In this document: positions 13,459 through 20,240 of the stretch, in pieces
Layout of the letters: every line of letters starts with the position of its first letter
Position numbering within the stretch: the stretch's first letter is position 1
Program-made: the position numbers and the translations under genes
Assembly (NCBI GenBank): GCA_049421025.1
Contig: JBMSMG010000026.1
Coordinates: 1-21,283 of the forward strand
DNA length: 21,283 bases
Direction of reading: 5' to 3'
Source of the DNA: RGUW01 sp049421025
GTDB taxonomy: Bacteria > Cyanobacteriota > Cyanobacteriia > PCC-6307 > Cyanobiaceae
Notes under the pieces: generated by a model
Told to the model about the DNA's origin: nothing
Seen by the model: the letters and a program-made list of their open reading frames with translations, nothing else
Database searches by the model: none

Positions 13459-14340
13459 ATGGGCAATGCCTGGGTGTTTCCCGGCCAGGGATCGCAAAAG
13501 GTGGGCATGACCGCTGGCGTGCTGGAGCTCCCCGGTGCGCGCGAGCGCTTTGCTGCGGCCTCCGAGCTGCTGGGGCGGGATCTGCTGGCCATCTGCGAAG
13601 GCACTGGCGACGGTGATCTGGCCGACACCCGCAACACCCAGCCAGCTCTCTTTGCACTTGAAAGCCTGCTGATCGATGCCCTCAAGGCCCAGGGCCGCAG
13701 TGCCGAGCTGGTGGCCGGCCACAGCGCTGGTGAACTGGTGGCGCTCTACGCCGCCGGCGTGTTTGATGCCAACACCGGCCTGCAACTGATCAAGACCCGC
13801 AGTGAGCTGATGGCCGCCGCCGGCGGCGGCGCCATGACGGCGGTCATGGGCTTTGATCGCACCCAGCTCGAGGAGCTGGTGGCGGCGACTGACGGGGTCG
13901 TGATCGCCAACGACAACAGCGACGCCCAGGTGGTGATCTCAGGTAGTCCCGAAGCGGTGGCTGCCGTCAGCAGCCAGCTGAGCTGCAAACGGGCGATTCC
14001 GCTGGCGGTGAGCGGCGCCTTCCACTCACCCTTCATGGCCGAGGCGGCCGGCGCTTTTGCCCAGGTGCTGGAATCGGTGCCCTTTGCAGATGCCCAGATC
14101 CCGGTGCTCAGCAACACCGATCCCACCCCTCAAACCGAGGCTGCAGTCCTCAAGGCACGGCTCACCAGCCAGATGATCAGTGGCGTGCGCTGGCGCGAAA
14201 CCATGCAGCAGCTTGTGGCCAGCGGCATCAACGTGGCGGTGGAGATCGGACCGGGCAATGTGCTCAGCGGCCTGATCAAACGCAGCTGCCCCGAGATCAC
14301 CACCGCCCAGATCAGCACTGCTGCTGACCTGGGCCTGTGA
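13459..14340 (+). CDS. fabD: Malonyl-CoA:ACP transacylase
   Basis: FabD loads malonate from CoA onto acyl carrier protein to supply the extender unit for fatty-acid synthesis. The 293-residue protein opens with WVFPGQGSQKVGM. The nucleophile Ser89 is in GHSAGELVALYAAG and the catalytic His189 in GAFHSPFM. Other family blocks are TRNTQPALFA, ANDNSDAQVVISG and EIGPGNVLSGLIKR. The residue after the nucleophile is Ala, where Leu (GHSLGE) is more common, and this is probably tolerated. CTGGAG about nine bases upstream of the ATG is a good ribosome site. Its stop overlaps the GTG start of plsC (GTGA), indicating translational coupling. Confidence 0.97.
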   Translation: MGNAWVFPGQGSQKVGMTAGVLELPGARERFAAASELLGRDLLAICEGTGDGDLADTRNTQPALFALESLLIDALKAQGRSAELVAGHSAGELVALYAAGVFDANTGLQLIKTRSELMAAAGGGAMTAVMGFDRTQLEELVAATDGVVIANDNSDAQVVISGSPEAVAAVSSQLSCKRAIPLAVSGAFHSPFMAEAAGAFAQVLESVPFADAQIPVLSNTDPTPQTEAAVLKARLTSQMISGVRWRETMQQLVASGINVAVEIGPGNVLSGLIKRSCPEITTAQISTAADLGL

Positions 14341-15110
14341 ACCGCGCCGTGCCCCGCCCAGTTCACGCAGTGAAGCGGGTGCTCAGGCGCCGCAAACGGG
14401 CCGAGCCGCCCGCCCTGCTGAGCACGCCGAAACCCAGCCTCACCTACCGCCTGATCAGCTATCTACTGGTCTTTCCGATCTACCGGCTGCTGTTTCGCGG
14501 GCGCACCGGCTGCAATGCCCATGTGCCGATGGAGGGGGCGATGGTGGTGGTGGCCAACCACGGCTCCCATCTCGACCCGCCGCTGCTGGGCCATGCCCTG
14601 GGGCGGCCGGTGGCCTTCATGGCCAAGGCCGAGCTGTTCAAGGTGCCGCTGCTGGGGCCGATCATTCGCGCCTGTGGTGCCTACCCGGTGGCGCGGGGCG
14701 CAAGCGATCGCGAAGCGATCCGCACCGCCACCGACCGGCTTGAAGAGGGCTGGGCCATTGGTGTGTTCATTGACGGCACCCGCCAGGCCAATGGCCGCGT
14801 CAACGATCCGCAGCCCGGCGCGGCGCTGCTGGCGGCCCGAGCCGGGGTGCCGCTGTTGCCGGTGGCGATCATCAACAGTCACCGGGCCCTGGGGACCGGC
14901 AGCAAGCGGGCCCGGCTCGTGCCGATTCACATCCGCATCGGCACGCTGATCCCACCGCCGGACAGCCGGCGCCGCCCTGACCTCGATGCCACCACGGCCG
15001 CCTGCCAGCAGCAGATCAATGCCCTACTTGATCAGGGACTGATCAGCGGCCCCGAGCGCCAGCCACCCCTCCAAGCCACGGCGGCAGATGCTCTGCCGCC
15101 CACGTCCTGA
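14337..15110 (+). CDS. plsC: 1-acyl-sn-glycerol-3-phosphate acyltransferase (PlsC-like)
   Basis: PlsC acylates lysophosphatidate to phosphatidate, the precursor of thylakoid glycolipids and phosphatidylglycerol. The 257-residue product has a basic N-terminus (KRVLRRRKR), then a hydrophobic, membrane-binding stretch (LISYLLVFPIYRLLF, about 39-53). The acyltransferase motif NHGSHLD supplies His75 and Asp80 (the HX4D box). AFMAKAELFKVPLLGPIIR follows as block II, then FIDGTRQ in the block III position, where FPEGTRS is typical. The Glu-to-Asp change in block III is noteworthy. The GTG start overlaps the fabD stop by four bases. The 3' end overlaps the opposite-strand DUF218 gene by 68 bp. Other members of this family acylate different substrates, so the exact acceptor is inferred from the plsX/fab context. 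Confidence 0.87.
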   Translation: MNRAVPRPVHAVKRVLRRRKRAEPPALLSTPKPSLTYRLISYLLVFPIYRLLFRGRTGCNAHVPMEGAMVVVANHGSHLDPPLLGHALGRPVAFMAKAELFKVPLLGPIIRACGAYPVARGASDREAIRTATDRLEEGWAIGVFIDGTRQANGRVNDPQPGAALLAARAGVPLLPVAIINSHRALGTGSKRARLVPIHIRIGTLIPPPDSRRRPDLDATTAACQQQINALLDQGLISGPERQPPLQATAADALPPTS

Positions 15111-15699
15111 GGTCAAGGCCGCTCAGCACCCACAGAGCTGAGCGCAGTCCGTCGAACCAGAGCTTGCGGCGGGGCTCGCGCTGGCAAGCGTTGCCGCAAC
15201 TGACCGGCACCGGGGTGAGGTGAATGCCGCGGCTGCCCGCCACCAGGCGCCCCACCAGCAGGGCCCGCTCCATGTGATCACTGCTGGTCACCAGCAGCGC
15301 ATGACGAATGCGAGCACGGCGCAGATCGTCGACCAGTGAGGTGAAATTCGAAACGGTGTCAGAGGCGCGGTAATCAAGCAGCACCTGGCCCTGGGGCAGG
15401 CCTTCGCGCTGGGCAAACAACCAGTGGGCATATTCAGGATTGCTGCCGCCACTGACCACCACCGGCAACCCCCGCTGCCGCGCCAGCTCAGCGGCGGCTT
15501 GCTCGCGGGCCACATCGCCACCGAGCACCAGGATCATCTGCGGCTTGGGCGGAGCCGGCAGCCACCAGCCACGCGACAGCCAGAGCAGTGAGGTGCTGGC
15601 GGCAAGCAGCGCCAGGCCCCGCCAGGGGAAACGCCTCGACCTGGTGCGGCGGGACGGCTGCCGGCGCGCAGGCTGCCGGCGCGAGCGAGGAGCCGCCAT
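15043..15699 (-). CDS. DUF218/YdcF-like membrane-anchored protein
   Basis: This 218-residue protein belongs to the DUF218 (YdcF/SanA-like) superfamily, whose members are often anchored at the cytoplasmic membrane and whose biochemical role is unclear. It begins with a very Arg-rich segment (residues 5-27), then one hydrophobic helix (about 28-46, LALLAASTSLLWLSRGWW). The fold's strands follow: MILVLGGDVAREQAAAELAR, LPVVVSGGSNPEYA, VLLDYRASDTVSNFTSLVDD and HALLVTSSDHMERALLVGR. Positive residues before the helix predict that the N-terminus stays in the cytoplasm. It is last in the ycf34-tsaB-DUF218 group. Its ATG and the tsaB stop share one base (TGATG). The last 68 bp run antisense to the end of plsC. 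Confidence 0.82.
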   Translation of the reverse strand: MAAPRSRRQPARRQPSRRTRSRRFPWRGLALLAASTSLLWLSRGWWLPAPPKPQMILVLGGDVAREQAAAELARQRGLPVVVSGGSNPEYAHWLFAQREGLPQGQVLLDYRASDTVSNFTSLVDDLRRARIRHALLVTSSDHMERALLVGRLVAGSRGIHLTPVPVSCGNACQREPRRKLWFDGLRSALWVLSGLDLRTWAAEHLPPWLGGVAGARGR

Positions 15700-16304
15700 C
15701 AGCGATCGACCGGGCTGGTGGGGTAGTGCGGCAACACCGGCTGCCAGGGCGCCGGAGCGCCGGCAGCCGCCTGCGCCGCGCAGCGGCCCAAGAGCAACTG
15801 CACGTCATCGATCAAATGCACCTGGGCCTCCAGCCGGGGGCCGGCAGGCAGCGCATCGACGCTTGCGTACAAGCGGGGCGCTTGCTGCTCGAGCACCCAA
15901 GGCGGCTCATCAGGGCTTGGGCCGTACAGACCCGCCACCACTCCGCGGCGGGGCAAGGGCTGCAGCAGCCAGGTGGGACAGGCGATGCGCGCCCGCTCTG
16001 CGATCAACGCAAAGCTGCTGACCCCATCGAGGGGGCAATGCAACTGCTGGGCCAGGGTGCGGGCCAGCACCACCGTGAGCCGGGTGCCGGTGAAGCCGCC
16101 TGGTCCGGTCGCAACGGCCAGACGGGCAATCTGCGGCCAGCGCTCAGCGGGCAGCAACTGCTCAATGCAGTCCAGCAACCCATTGGCAAGCCCACGGCCC
16201 AGATCAAAGGCCTCAACCACAGAAGGTTGGTCCGGCTGATCCAGATCAAGCACCCCCACCCCAAGCGCCGGGCTCGAGCTATGCAGCGCCAAAAGCACGC
16301 TCAT
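15699..16304 (-). CDS. tsaB: tRNA t6A modification protein TsaB (YeaZ)
   Basis: TsaB is the partner of TsaD in the complex that transfers threonylcarbamoyl to A37 of ANN-decoding tRNAs. The signature GPGGFTGTRL is present near residue 67, with ARTLAQQLHCPLDGVSSFAL following. The ASKHA-like fold opens at MSVLLALHSSSPALGVGV. The ATG at 16304 is favoured because it starts that strand and overlaps the ycf34 stop as ATGA. The frame is open 27 residues upstream, but that sequence is the ycf34 tail read in another frame. The 201-residue length is a little short of the usual 220-230, with an apparently reduced C-terminal half. The tRNA-Asn in this window (A37, ANN codons) is one of its likely targets. 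Confidence 0.9.
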   Translation of the reverse strand: MSVLLALHSSSPALGVGVLDLDQPDQPSVVEAFDLGRGLANGLLDCIEQLLPAERWPQIARLAVATGPGGFTGTRLTVVLARTLAQQLHCPLDGVSSFALIAERARIACPTWLLQPLPRRGVVAGLYGPSPDEPPWVLEQQAPRLYASVDALPAGPRLEAQVHLIDDVQLLLGRCAAQAAAGAPAPWQPVLPHYPTSPVDR

Positions 16305-16552
16305 GTGGGCACCGCTTGGCCGGGGCGCAGCCGTTGCCAGCGTCCCGGCTCTGCCTGAAAGCTGCCGCAGGAGCGCACATCCCACTCAACTCCGACCGCT
16401 TCAGCGCCCAGATCCATGACCTGCACATGGATTCTCGGTTGCTGGGGCGCAAAATCGGGCATCAAGGTGAGATGGGGTACACCGTGCTGGCGCTCGACCG
16501 CGTGGTAGGCCTGGCAGCGGTCGATCCAGTGGCAGTCCACGCAGATGCACAT
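16301..16552 (-). CDS. ycf34: Ycf34 family iron-sulphur protein
   Basis: Ycf34 is a small cyanobacterial and red-algal plastid protein. In Synechocystis it has been reported to bind an Fe-S cluster and to support photosynthetic electron transport at the thylakoid. From the ATG at 16552 (83 residues) it starts MCICVDCHWIDRCQAYHAVE, giving Cys2, Cys4, Cys7 and Cys13 as likely cluster ligands. HLTLMPDFAPQQPRIHVQV, GVEWDVRSCGSF and the tail RWQRLRPGQAVP all match the family as I remember it. An in-frame ATG at 16579 would add MGTWHGCGR. The shorter start is preferred because MCICxxC is the usual family beginning. Its stop overlaps the tsaB ATG (ATGA). The cca gene begins about 28 bp away on the other strand. 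Confidence 0.9.
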   Translation of the reverse strand: MCICVDCHWIDRCQAYHAVERQHGVPHLTLMPDFAPQQPRIHVQVMDLGAEAVGVEWDVRSCGSFQAEPGRWQRLRPGQAVPT

Positions 16553-16580
16553 GCGGCCGCAGCCATGCCAGGTCCCCATT

Positions 16581-17810
16581 GTGCCGGCTGGCGCCGATGA
16601 CGCAGCCGGCATCAGCGCCCAGCTGCGCCAACGGCTAGCCCCCCAGCTCTGGCCGCTGCCGCTTCAGCTGCTGCCAGCCGGCAGCGCCGTGGTGGGCGGT
16701 GCCGTGCGCGATGCGTTGCTGGGACGTCTGGCGGCGCGCCCCGATCTGGATCTGGTGGTGCCCAGCGGTGCCATTGCCCTGTGCCAGCGGCTCGCCAAAC
16801 ACCTGGGCGGCAGCGCTGTAGTGCTCGATCGAACGCGCGACATCGCCCGCCTGGTGCTCAAAGGCTGGAGCTTTGATCTGGCCGCCTGTGAGGGAGCCAG
16901 CCTGGAGATCGACCTGGGCCGCCGTGACTACAGCGTCAATGCGATGGCGCTGCCGCTGGATCCAGGGTCCGTGCTGCTGGATCCCTGCGGCGGGCTGCTC
17001 GCCATGGCGCGGCGCGAACTGGCTGCGATCAGTGAAGCCAATTTGCTCAGCGACCCGCTGCGCCTGCTGCGCGGGCTGCGGCTGGCCTGCGAACTGGGCT
17101 TTGCGCTCGAGCCGCAAAGCCGCGGCTGGATCGAGCAACACCGAAGCAGCCTGGCCGCCGTCGCCAGCGAGCGGGTGCTGGCCGAGCTGGAGAAGCTCGC
17201 CTGCGCGCCGAACGGGGCTCACGGGCTGCTGCAGGTGGTCCAAAGCGGCCTGTTAGCGCCCTGGCTCAGCAACGGCAGCACGCTCGAGCCGCCGCTGAGC
17301 GCCCTGGATCTGGCGCGCGCTGAGGCCGTGGGGCTCAGCAGCGACGAACAAGCCTGGGCCCTGCCGCTGGCGCGGATGGCGTGTCTGGCCGATGCCGAGG
17401 CCCTGCAGCAGCTACGCAGCAGCCGCGCACTGCAACAGCGGGTCAGCCAGCTGCGGCAGCACTGGCTGCAGCTGGCTGGGCGGCTGCCGCAGGTGCTGCC
17501 GGAGGCCGAGCGCTTTGCGCTGCACCGCAACCTGGCGGCTGACCTGCCAGCCCTGCTGCTGCTGCTACCCCCGCAAGCCGGGGCGAGCGAGCTGCTGCTG
17601 CGCTGGCGCGATGGGGCCGATCCGCTATGCCACCCCAAGCCGCCGTGCAGCGGACATGAGCTGCAGAACAGGCTCGGGCTGAGCGCAGGCCCCAAGCTGG
17701 GGGCCCTGCTGCTGCACCTCAGCCAGGAGCGGGCCTTTGGCCGGCTGGCCGCCGATGCCGGCATCGATGCGGTGGTGGCTGCAGCGCAGGCTTGGCTGGC
17801 TCTGCCGTGA
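16581..17810 (+). CDS. cca: CCA tRNA nucleotidyltransferase / poly(A) polymerase family
   Basis: This class II nucleotidyltransferase adds or repairs the 3' CCA of tRNAs (some cyanobacterial relatives make poly(A) instead). The head domain has VVGGAVRDALLGRLAARPDLD with the GG motif near residues 39-40 and metal-binding Asp55-x-Asp57. The neck has LGRRDYSVNAMALPLD and LLSDPLRLLRGLRLACELGF. The long Leu/Ala-rich C-terminal region (from about 200) is the poorly conserved body and tail. GTG 16581 gives 409 residues. ATG 16545 would overlap the opposite-strand ycf34 start and adds twelve residues with no family match. The tRNA-Asn here lacks encoded CCA, so such activity is required. A CC-adding or A-adding specialist cannot be excluded by eye. 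Confidence 0.87.
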   Translation: MPAGADDAAGISAQLRQRLAPQLWPLPLQLLPAGSAVVGGAVRDALLGRLAARPDLDLVVPSGAIALCQRLAKHLGGSAVVLDRTRDIARLVLKGWSFDLAACEGASLEIDLGRRDYSVNAMALPLDPGSVLLDPCGGLLAMARRELAAISEANLLSDPLRLLRGLRLACELGFALEPQSRGWIEQHRSSLAAVASERVLAELEKLACAPNGAHGLLQVVQSGLLAPWLSNGSTLEPPLSALDLARAEAVGLSSDEQAWALPLARMACLADAEALQQLRSSRALQQRVSQLRQHWLQLAGRLPQVLPEAERFALHRNLAADLPALLLLLPPQAGASELLLRWRDGADPLCHPKPPCSGHELQNRLGLSAGPKLGALLLHLSQERAFGRLAADAGIDAVVAAAQAWLALP

Positions 17811-17899
17811 TGGTGCCGGCGCCGTGTTTGACTTTGTCTCGCAAAGGCGTTGAAGCAAGACAGCCCGCCGCAGCACACATTCCCTTTTCTCTCTCCCCC
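17811..17899 (+). promoter_or_regulatory. Leader of the RNA-binding protein gene with pyrimidine tract
   Basis: The 89 bp before the RRM gene contains a TTGACT at 17827-17832 that could be a -35 box, though no convincing -10 follows at normal spacing. It ends in an unbroken 20-base pyrimidine tract (17880-17899) directly before the ATG. There is no Shine-Dalgarno sequence. Long pyrimidine stretches can bind ribosomal protein S1 or RNA-binding proteins, so autoregulation or S1-dependent initiation is possible but unproven. Confidence 0.4.
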
Positions 17900-18316
17900 A
17901 TGAGCGTTCGCCTCTATGTCGGCAATCTGCCGGCCGCCTTTGATGCCAAGGAGCTCGAAGCTCTGTTTGCCAGCGTGGGCGAGGGGGTGCGTTTTAAAGC
18001 CGTCAACGACCGTGACACCGGCGCCTGCCGTGGTTTCGGCTTCGCCAATGTCGACAACAGCAAACTCGCTGATGCTGTGATCGAGCAGCTCAACGGCAAA
18101 GACTTCGGTGGCAACGCCCTGCGCATCGAGGTGTCCGAGCGCCGCGATGCCCGCAGCAGCGGCAGCAACAGCGGCGGCGCCAATGCCGTGAGCCGCAAGG
18201 CCGTCAACAAGGTGGTGCACGCCGACAGCGTCGACAGTGAAGCCCCTGATCCGCGCTGGGCCGGCGAGCTCTCCAAGCTCAAGGCCCTGCTGGCGAACCA
18301 GACTGCGGCGGTCTGA
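17900..18316 (+). CDS. RRM-type RNA-binding protein
   Basis: This 138-residue cyanobacterial Rbp-type protein carries one RNA recognition motif (residues about 3-80). RNP2 is LYVGNLP near residue 5 and RNP1 is CRGFGFANV near 48, with the expected aromatic residues for RNA stacking. LADAVIEQLNGKDFGGNALRIEVSE completes the domain. The C-terminal tail is Ser/Gly/Asn-rich and then basic (SRKAVNKVV), ending in a short predicted helix (RWAGELSKLKALLANQ). Relatives are cold- or stress-regulated and some localise photosystem mRNAs to thylakoids, but the specific role here is unknown. ATG 17900 is the family start. The in-frame ORF upstream (from 17792) overlaps cca and is not needed. The alpha/beta hydrolase follows after 17 bp. 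Confidence 0.93.
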   Translation: MSVRLYVGNLPAAFDAKELEALFASVGEGVRFKAVNDRDTGACRGFGFANVDNSKLADAVIEQLNGKDFGGNALRIEVSERRDARSSGSNSGGANAVSRKAVNKVVHADSVDSEAPDPRWAGELSKLKALLANQTAAV

Positions 18317-18333
18317 GTCTGAGGGCAACCCCC

Positions 18334-19296
18334 ATGGCAGAAGCCCTGTTCGCCCCGCCGCTGCGGTGGGACTGGCAGGGCTTTTCGCTTGCCTACTGCC
18401 ATGCCCCAGGCCCCAAGGGTGCGAGCACCCCGCAGGTGTTGCTGGTGCATGGTTTTGGCGCCAACCGGCAGCACTGGCGGTACACGCTGAATGCACTAAG
18501 TGCGGTGGCCGATGTGTGGGCCATTGATCTGCTGGGATTTGGGGCCAGCAGCAAACCCCGATCGCAACTGGCCGGCGAGCCCGAGCAAGCAGGAGCCGTG
18601 CGCTACGGCTTTGACCTCTGGGCCGAGCAGCTGTGCGCCTTCTGTGAGACGGTCATTGGCCAACAGGCCCCAGGTGCACCACTGCATCTGGTGGGCAATT
18701 CGATCGGAGCGGTGGTGTGTCTCAACACCGCCCGGCTCTTGGTTGAACGGGGTCAAGCACCTGCGGGACTGGTGTTGATCGATTGCGCCCAGCGCACGCT
18801 CGATGACAAGCGTGCAGCCCAGCTGCCGCTGTGGGAGCAGGCCACAAGGCCCCTGGTCAAGCAACTGGTGCGGCGCCGCTGGTTGCTCGCAGCACTCTTT
18901 CGCAGCCTGGCGCGGCCGCCGTTCATTCGGCAGGTGCTGCTGCGGGCCTACCCCAGTGGGGCCAATGTCGATGACGCGCTGGTGCAGCTGCTGCATGGTC
19001 CCAGCACCGAAGCTGGCGCGCTCGAGAGCTTCCGCGGTTTCGTCAACCTGTTCAACGACCACCTGGCACCTGAGCTGTTGGCCCGGCTGTGTGCGCTCGC
19101 GCCCGAGCTACCGGTGCGGCTGCTCTGGGGAGAAGCCGACCCCTGGGAAGACCCCGAAGAGGCCCGCCAATGGGCCGCTGCGTTCCCCTGCATCGATGAG
19201 CTGATCGTGCTGAGCGGGCTCGGTCATTGCCCCCATGACGAGGCACCCGAGCAGGTCAACCCGATCTTGATGCGCTGGATCACAGGCAACGCCTGA
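18334..19296 (+). CDS. Alpha/beta hydrolase, possible chlorophyll/pheophytin dephytylase-like
   Basis: This 320-residue alpha/beta hydrolase has the oxyanion motif HGFGA (39-43), the nucleophile elbow GNSIG with Ser123, a likely acid Asp269 (GEADPW) and His298 (LGHCPHDE). Other family features are VWAIDLLGFGASSKP and a helical cap (about 160-240). GAGGG about 10 bases before the ATG is a good ribosome site. It shares GNSxG and overall layout with plant pheophytinase-type and similar plastid hydrolases, but substrate assignment from sequence alone is not safe. It converges on crtB with only 9 bp between the stops. A link to pigment or isoprenoid turnover is suggested only by this neighbour. 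Confidence 0.85.
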   Translation: MAEALFAPPLRWDWQGFSLAYCHAPGPKGASTPQVLLVHGFGANRQHWRYTLNALSAVADVWAIDLLGFGASSKPRSQLAGEPEQAGAVRYGFDLWAEQLCAFCETVIGQQAPGAPLHLVGNSIGAVVCLNTARLLVERGQAPAGLVLIDCAQRTLDDKRAAQLPLWEQATRPLVKQLVRRRWLLAALFRSLARPPFIRQVLLRAYPSGANVDDALVQLLHGPSTEAGALESFRGFVNLFNDHLAPELLARLCALAPELPVRLLWGEADPWEDPEEARQWAAAFPCIDELIVLSGLGHCPHDEAPEQVNPILMRWITGNA

Positions 19297-19305
19297 ACCC
19301 GAGCT

Positions 19306-20238
19306 TCAACGCACCTGGGCCACCACAAACGAGCGGGGGAGATCAAGCAACTTGCCTGCTGTTGGCACATAGGCCCGCTTGTTGAACACGTCATAGCCGT
19401 GGTGCTCGATCACATCGAGGATGCCCCGGTACAGGCGCAACGACGCCCACACCGGCCAGCGCGCATCAGGTGCCAGCCAGCGCACCCCGGCCTCGCTGCG
19501 GGCAAACCACTCGCGCGCACGCTGCAGCTGAAAGGCCATCAGAGCGCGCCAGTTGTCATTGACCACGCCAGCGATGAGCTGGTCTTCGCTCACCCCGAAG
19601 CGGGCCAATTCATCGAGCGGCAGGTAGATGCGGCCGCGGCCGCGATCTTCGCCCACATCACGCAGGATGTTGGTGAGCTGGTTGGCGATCCCCAGGGCCA
19701 CCGCGGCATCCGAGGTATCGGGAGCATCGCTCCAAGGGGCCGAGGTGTAGGCCGGATCGAGGCCCATCACCTCTTGGGTCATCAGCCCCACCGTGCCAGC
19801 CACTCGGTAGCAGTACAGCTCGAGCTCCTCGAAGCTGGCGTAGCGCTGTTTCTGCAGATCCATGCGCTGCCCCTCGATCATGTCGAGGTAAGGCTGAAGC
19901 GGCTGCGGATAACGCGCCAAGGTGTCAGCCATGACCAGGTCGAGACTGTCGCGCACGGTGCCGGCAAACAGCTCACGGGTGCGCTGCTCCCAGGCATCGA
20001 GCCGCTCTGAAAGCTCGTGGATCGGCCGGGCCTGGGCCTCGGCGCTGTCCATGAGCTCATCGGTGCGGCGGCACCACACATAAATGGCCCAGATCGCCTT
20101 GCGCTTGGCAGGCGGCATGAGCAGGGTGCCCAGATAAAAGGTCTTGGCCCACTGCGCCGTTTCCAGGCGGCAGGCCTCATAGGCCTGATCAAGGCTGGGC
20201 AGCGGACTCGCCGCGTGCGAACCGGCGGCGACCACCAC
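19306..20238 (-). CDS. crtB: Phytoene synthase
   Basis: CrtB joins two geranylgeranyl diphosphates to make 15-cis-phytoene, the first committed step of carotenoid synthesis. The first aspartate-rich motif DELMD (60-64) and the second NILRDVGED are both present to bind the Mg-diphosphates. AKTFYLGTLLMPPAKRKAIW, YCYRVAGTVGLM and GRIYLPLDELARFGV are family blocks. The GTG at 20236-20238 starts two bases after the crtP stop and gives 310 residues. The next codon is also GTG. Upstream sequence in this frame belongs to crtP read out of frame. crtP-crtB order on one transcript is usual in cyanobacteria and gives coupled translation here. No anomalies were seen. Confidence 0.96.
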   Translation of the reverse strand: MVVAAGSHAASPLPSLDQAYEACRLETAQWAKTFYLGTLLMPPAKRKAIWAIYVWCRRTDELMDSAEAQARPIHELSERLDAWEQRTRELFAGTVRDSLDLVMADTLARYPQPLQPYLDMIEGQRMDLQKQRYASFEELELYCYRVAGTVGLMTQEVMGLDPAYTSAPWSDAPDTSDAAVALGIANQLTNILRDVGEDRGRGRIYLPLDELARFGVSEDQLIAGVVNDNWRALMAFQLQRAREWFARSEAGVRWLAPDARWPVWASLRLYRGILDVIEHHGYDVFNKRAYVPTAGKLLDLPRSFVVAQVR

Positions 20239-20240
20239 GC

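Noticed and set aside
2571..14711. HIP1 octamer GCGATCGC at 2571, 9215 and 14704
   Set aside because: Three copies in 21 kb is only slightly above the roughly 0.8 expected at this GC content. There is no strong HIP1 enrichment as in many freshwater cyanobacteria.
17219..18496. 425-codon minus-strand open frame across cca and the RRM gene
   Set aside because: It spans two well-supported plus-strand genes, is Ser/Ala/Arg-rich low complexity and has no recognisable motif.
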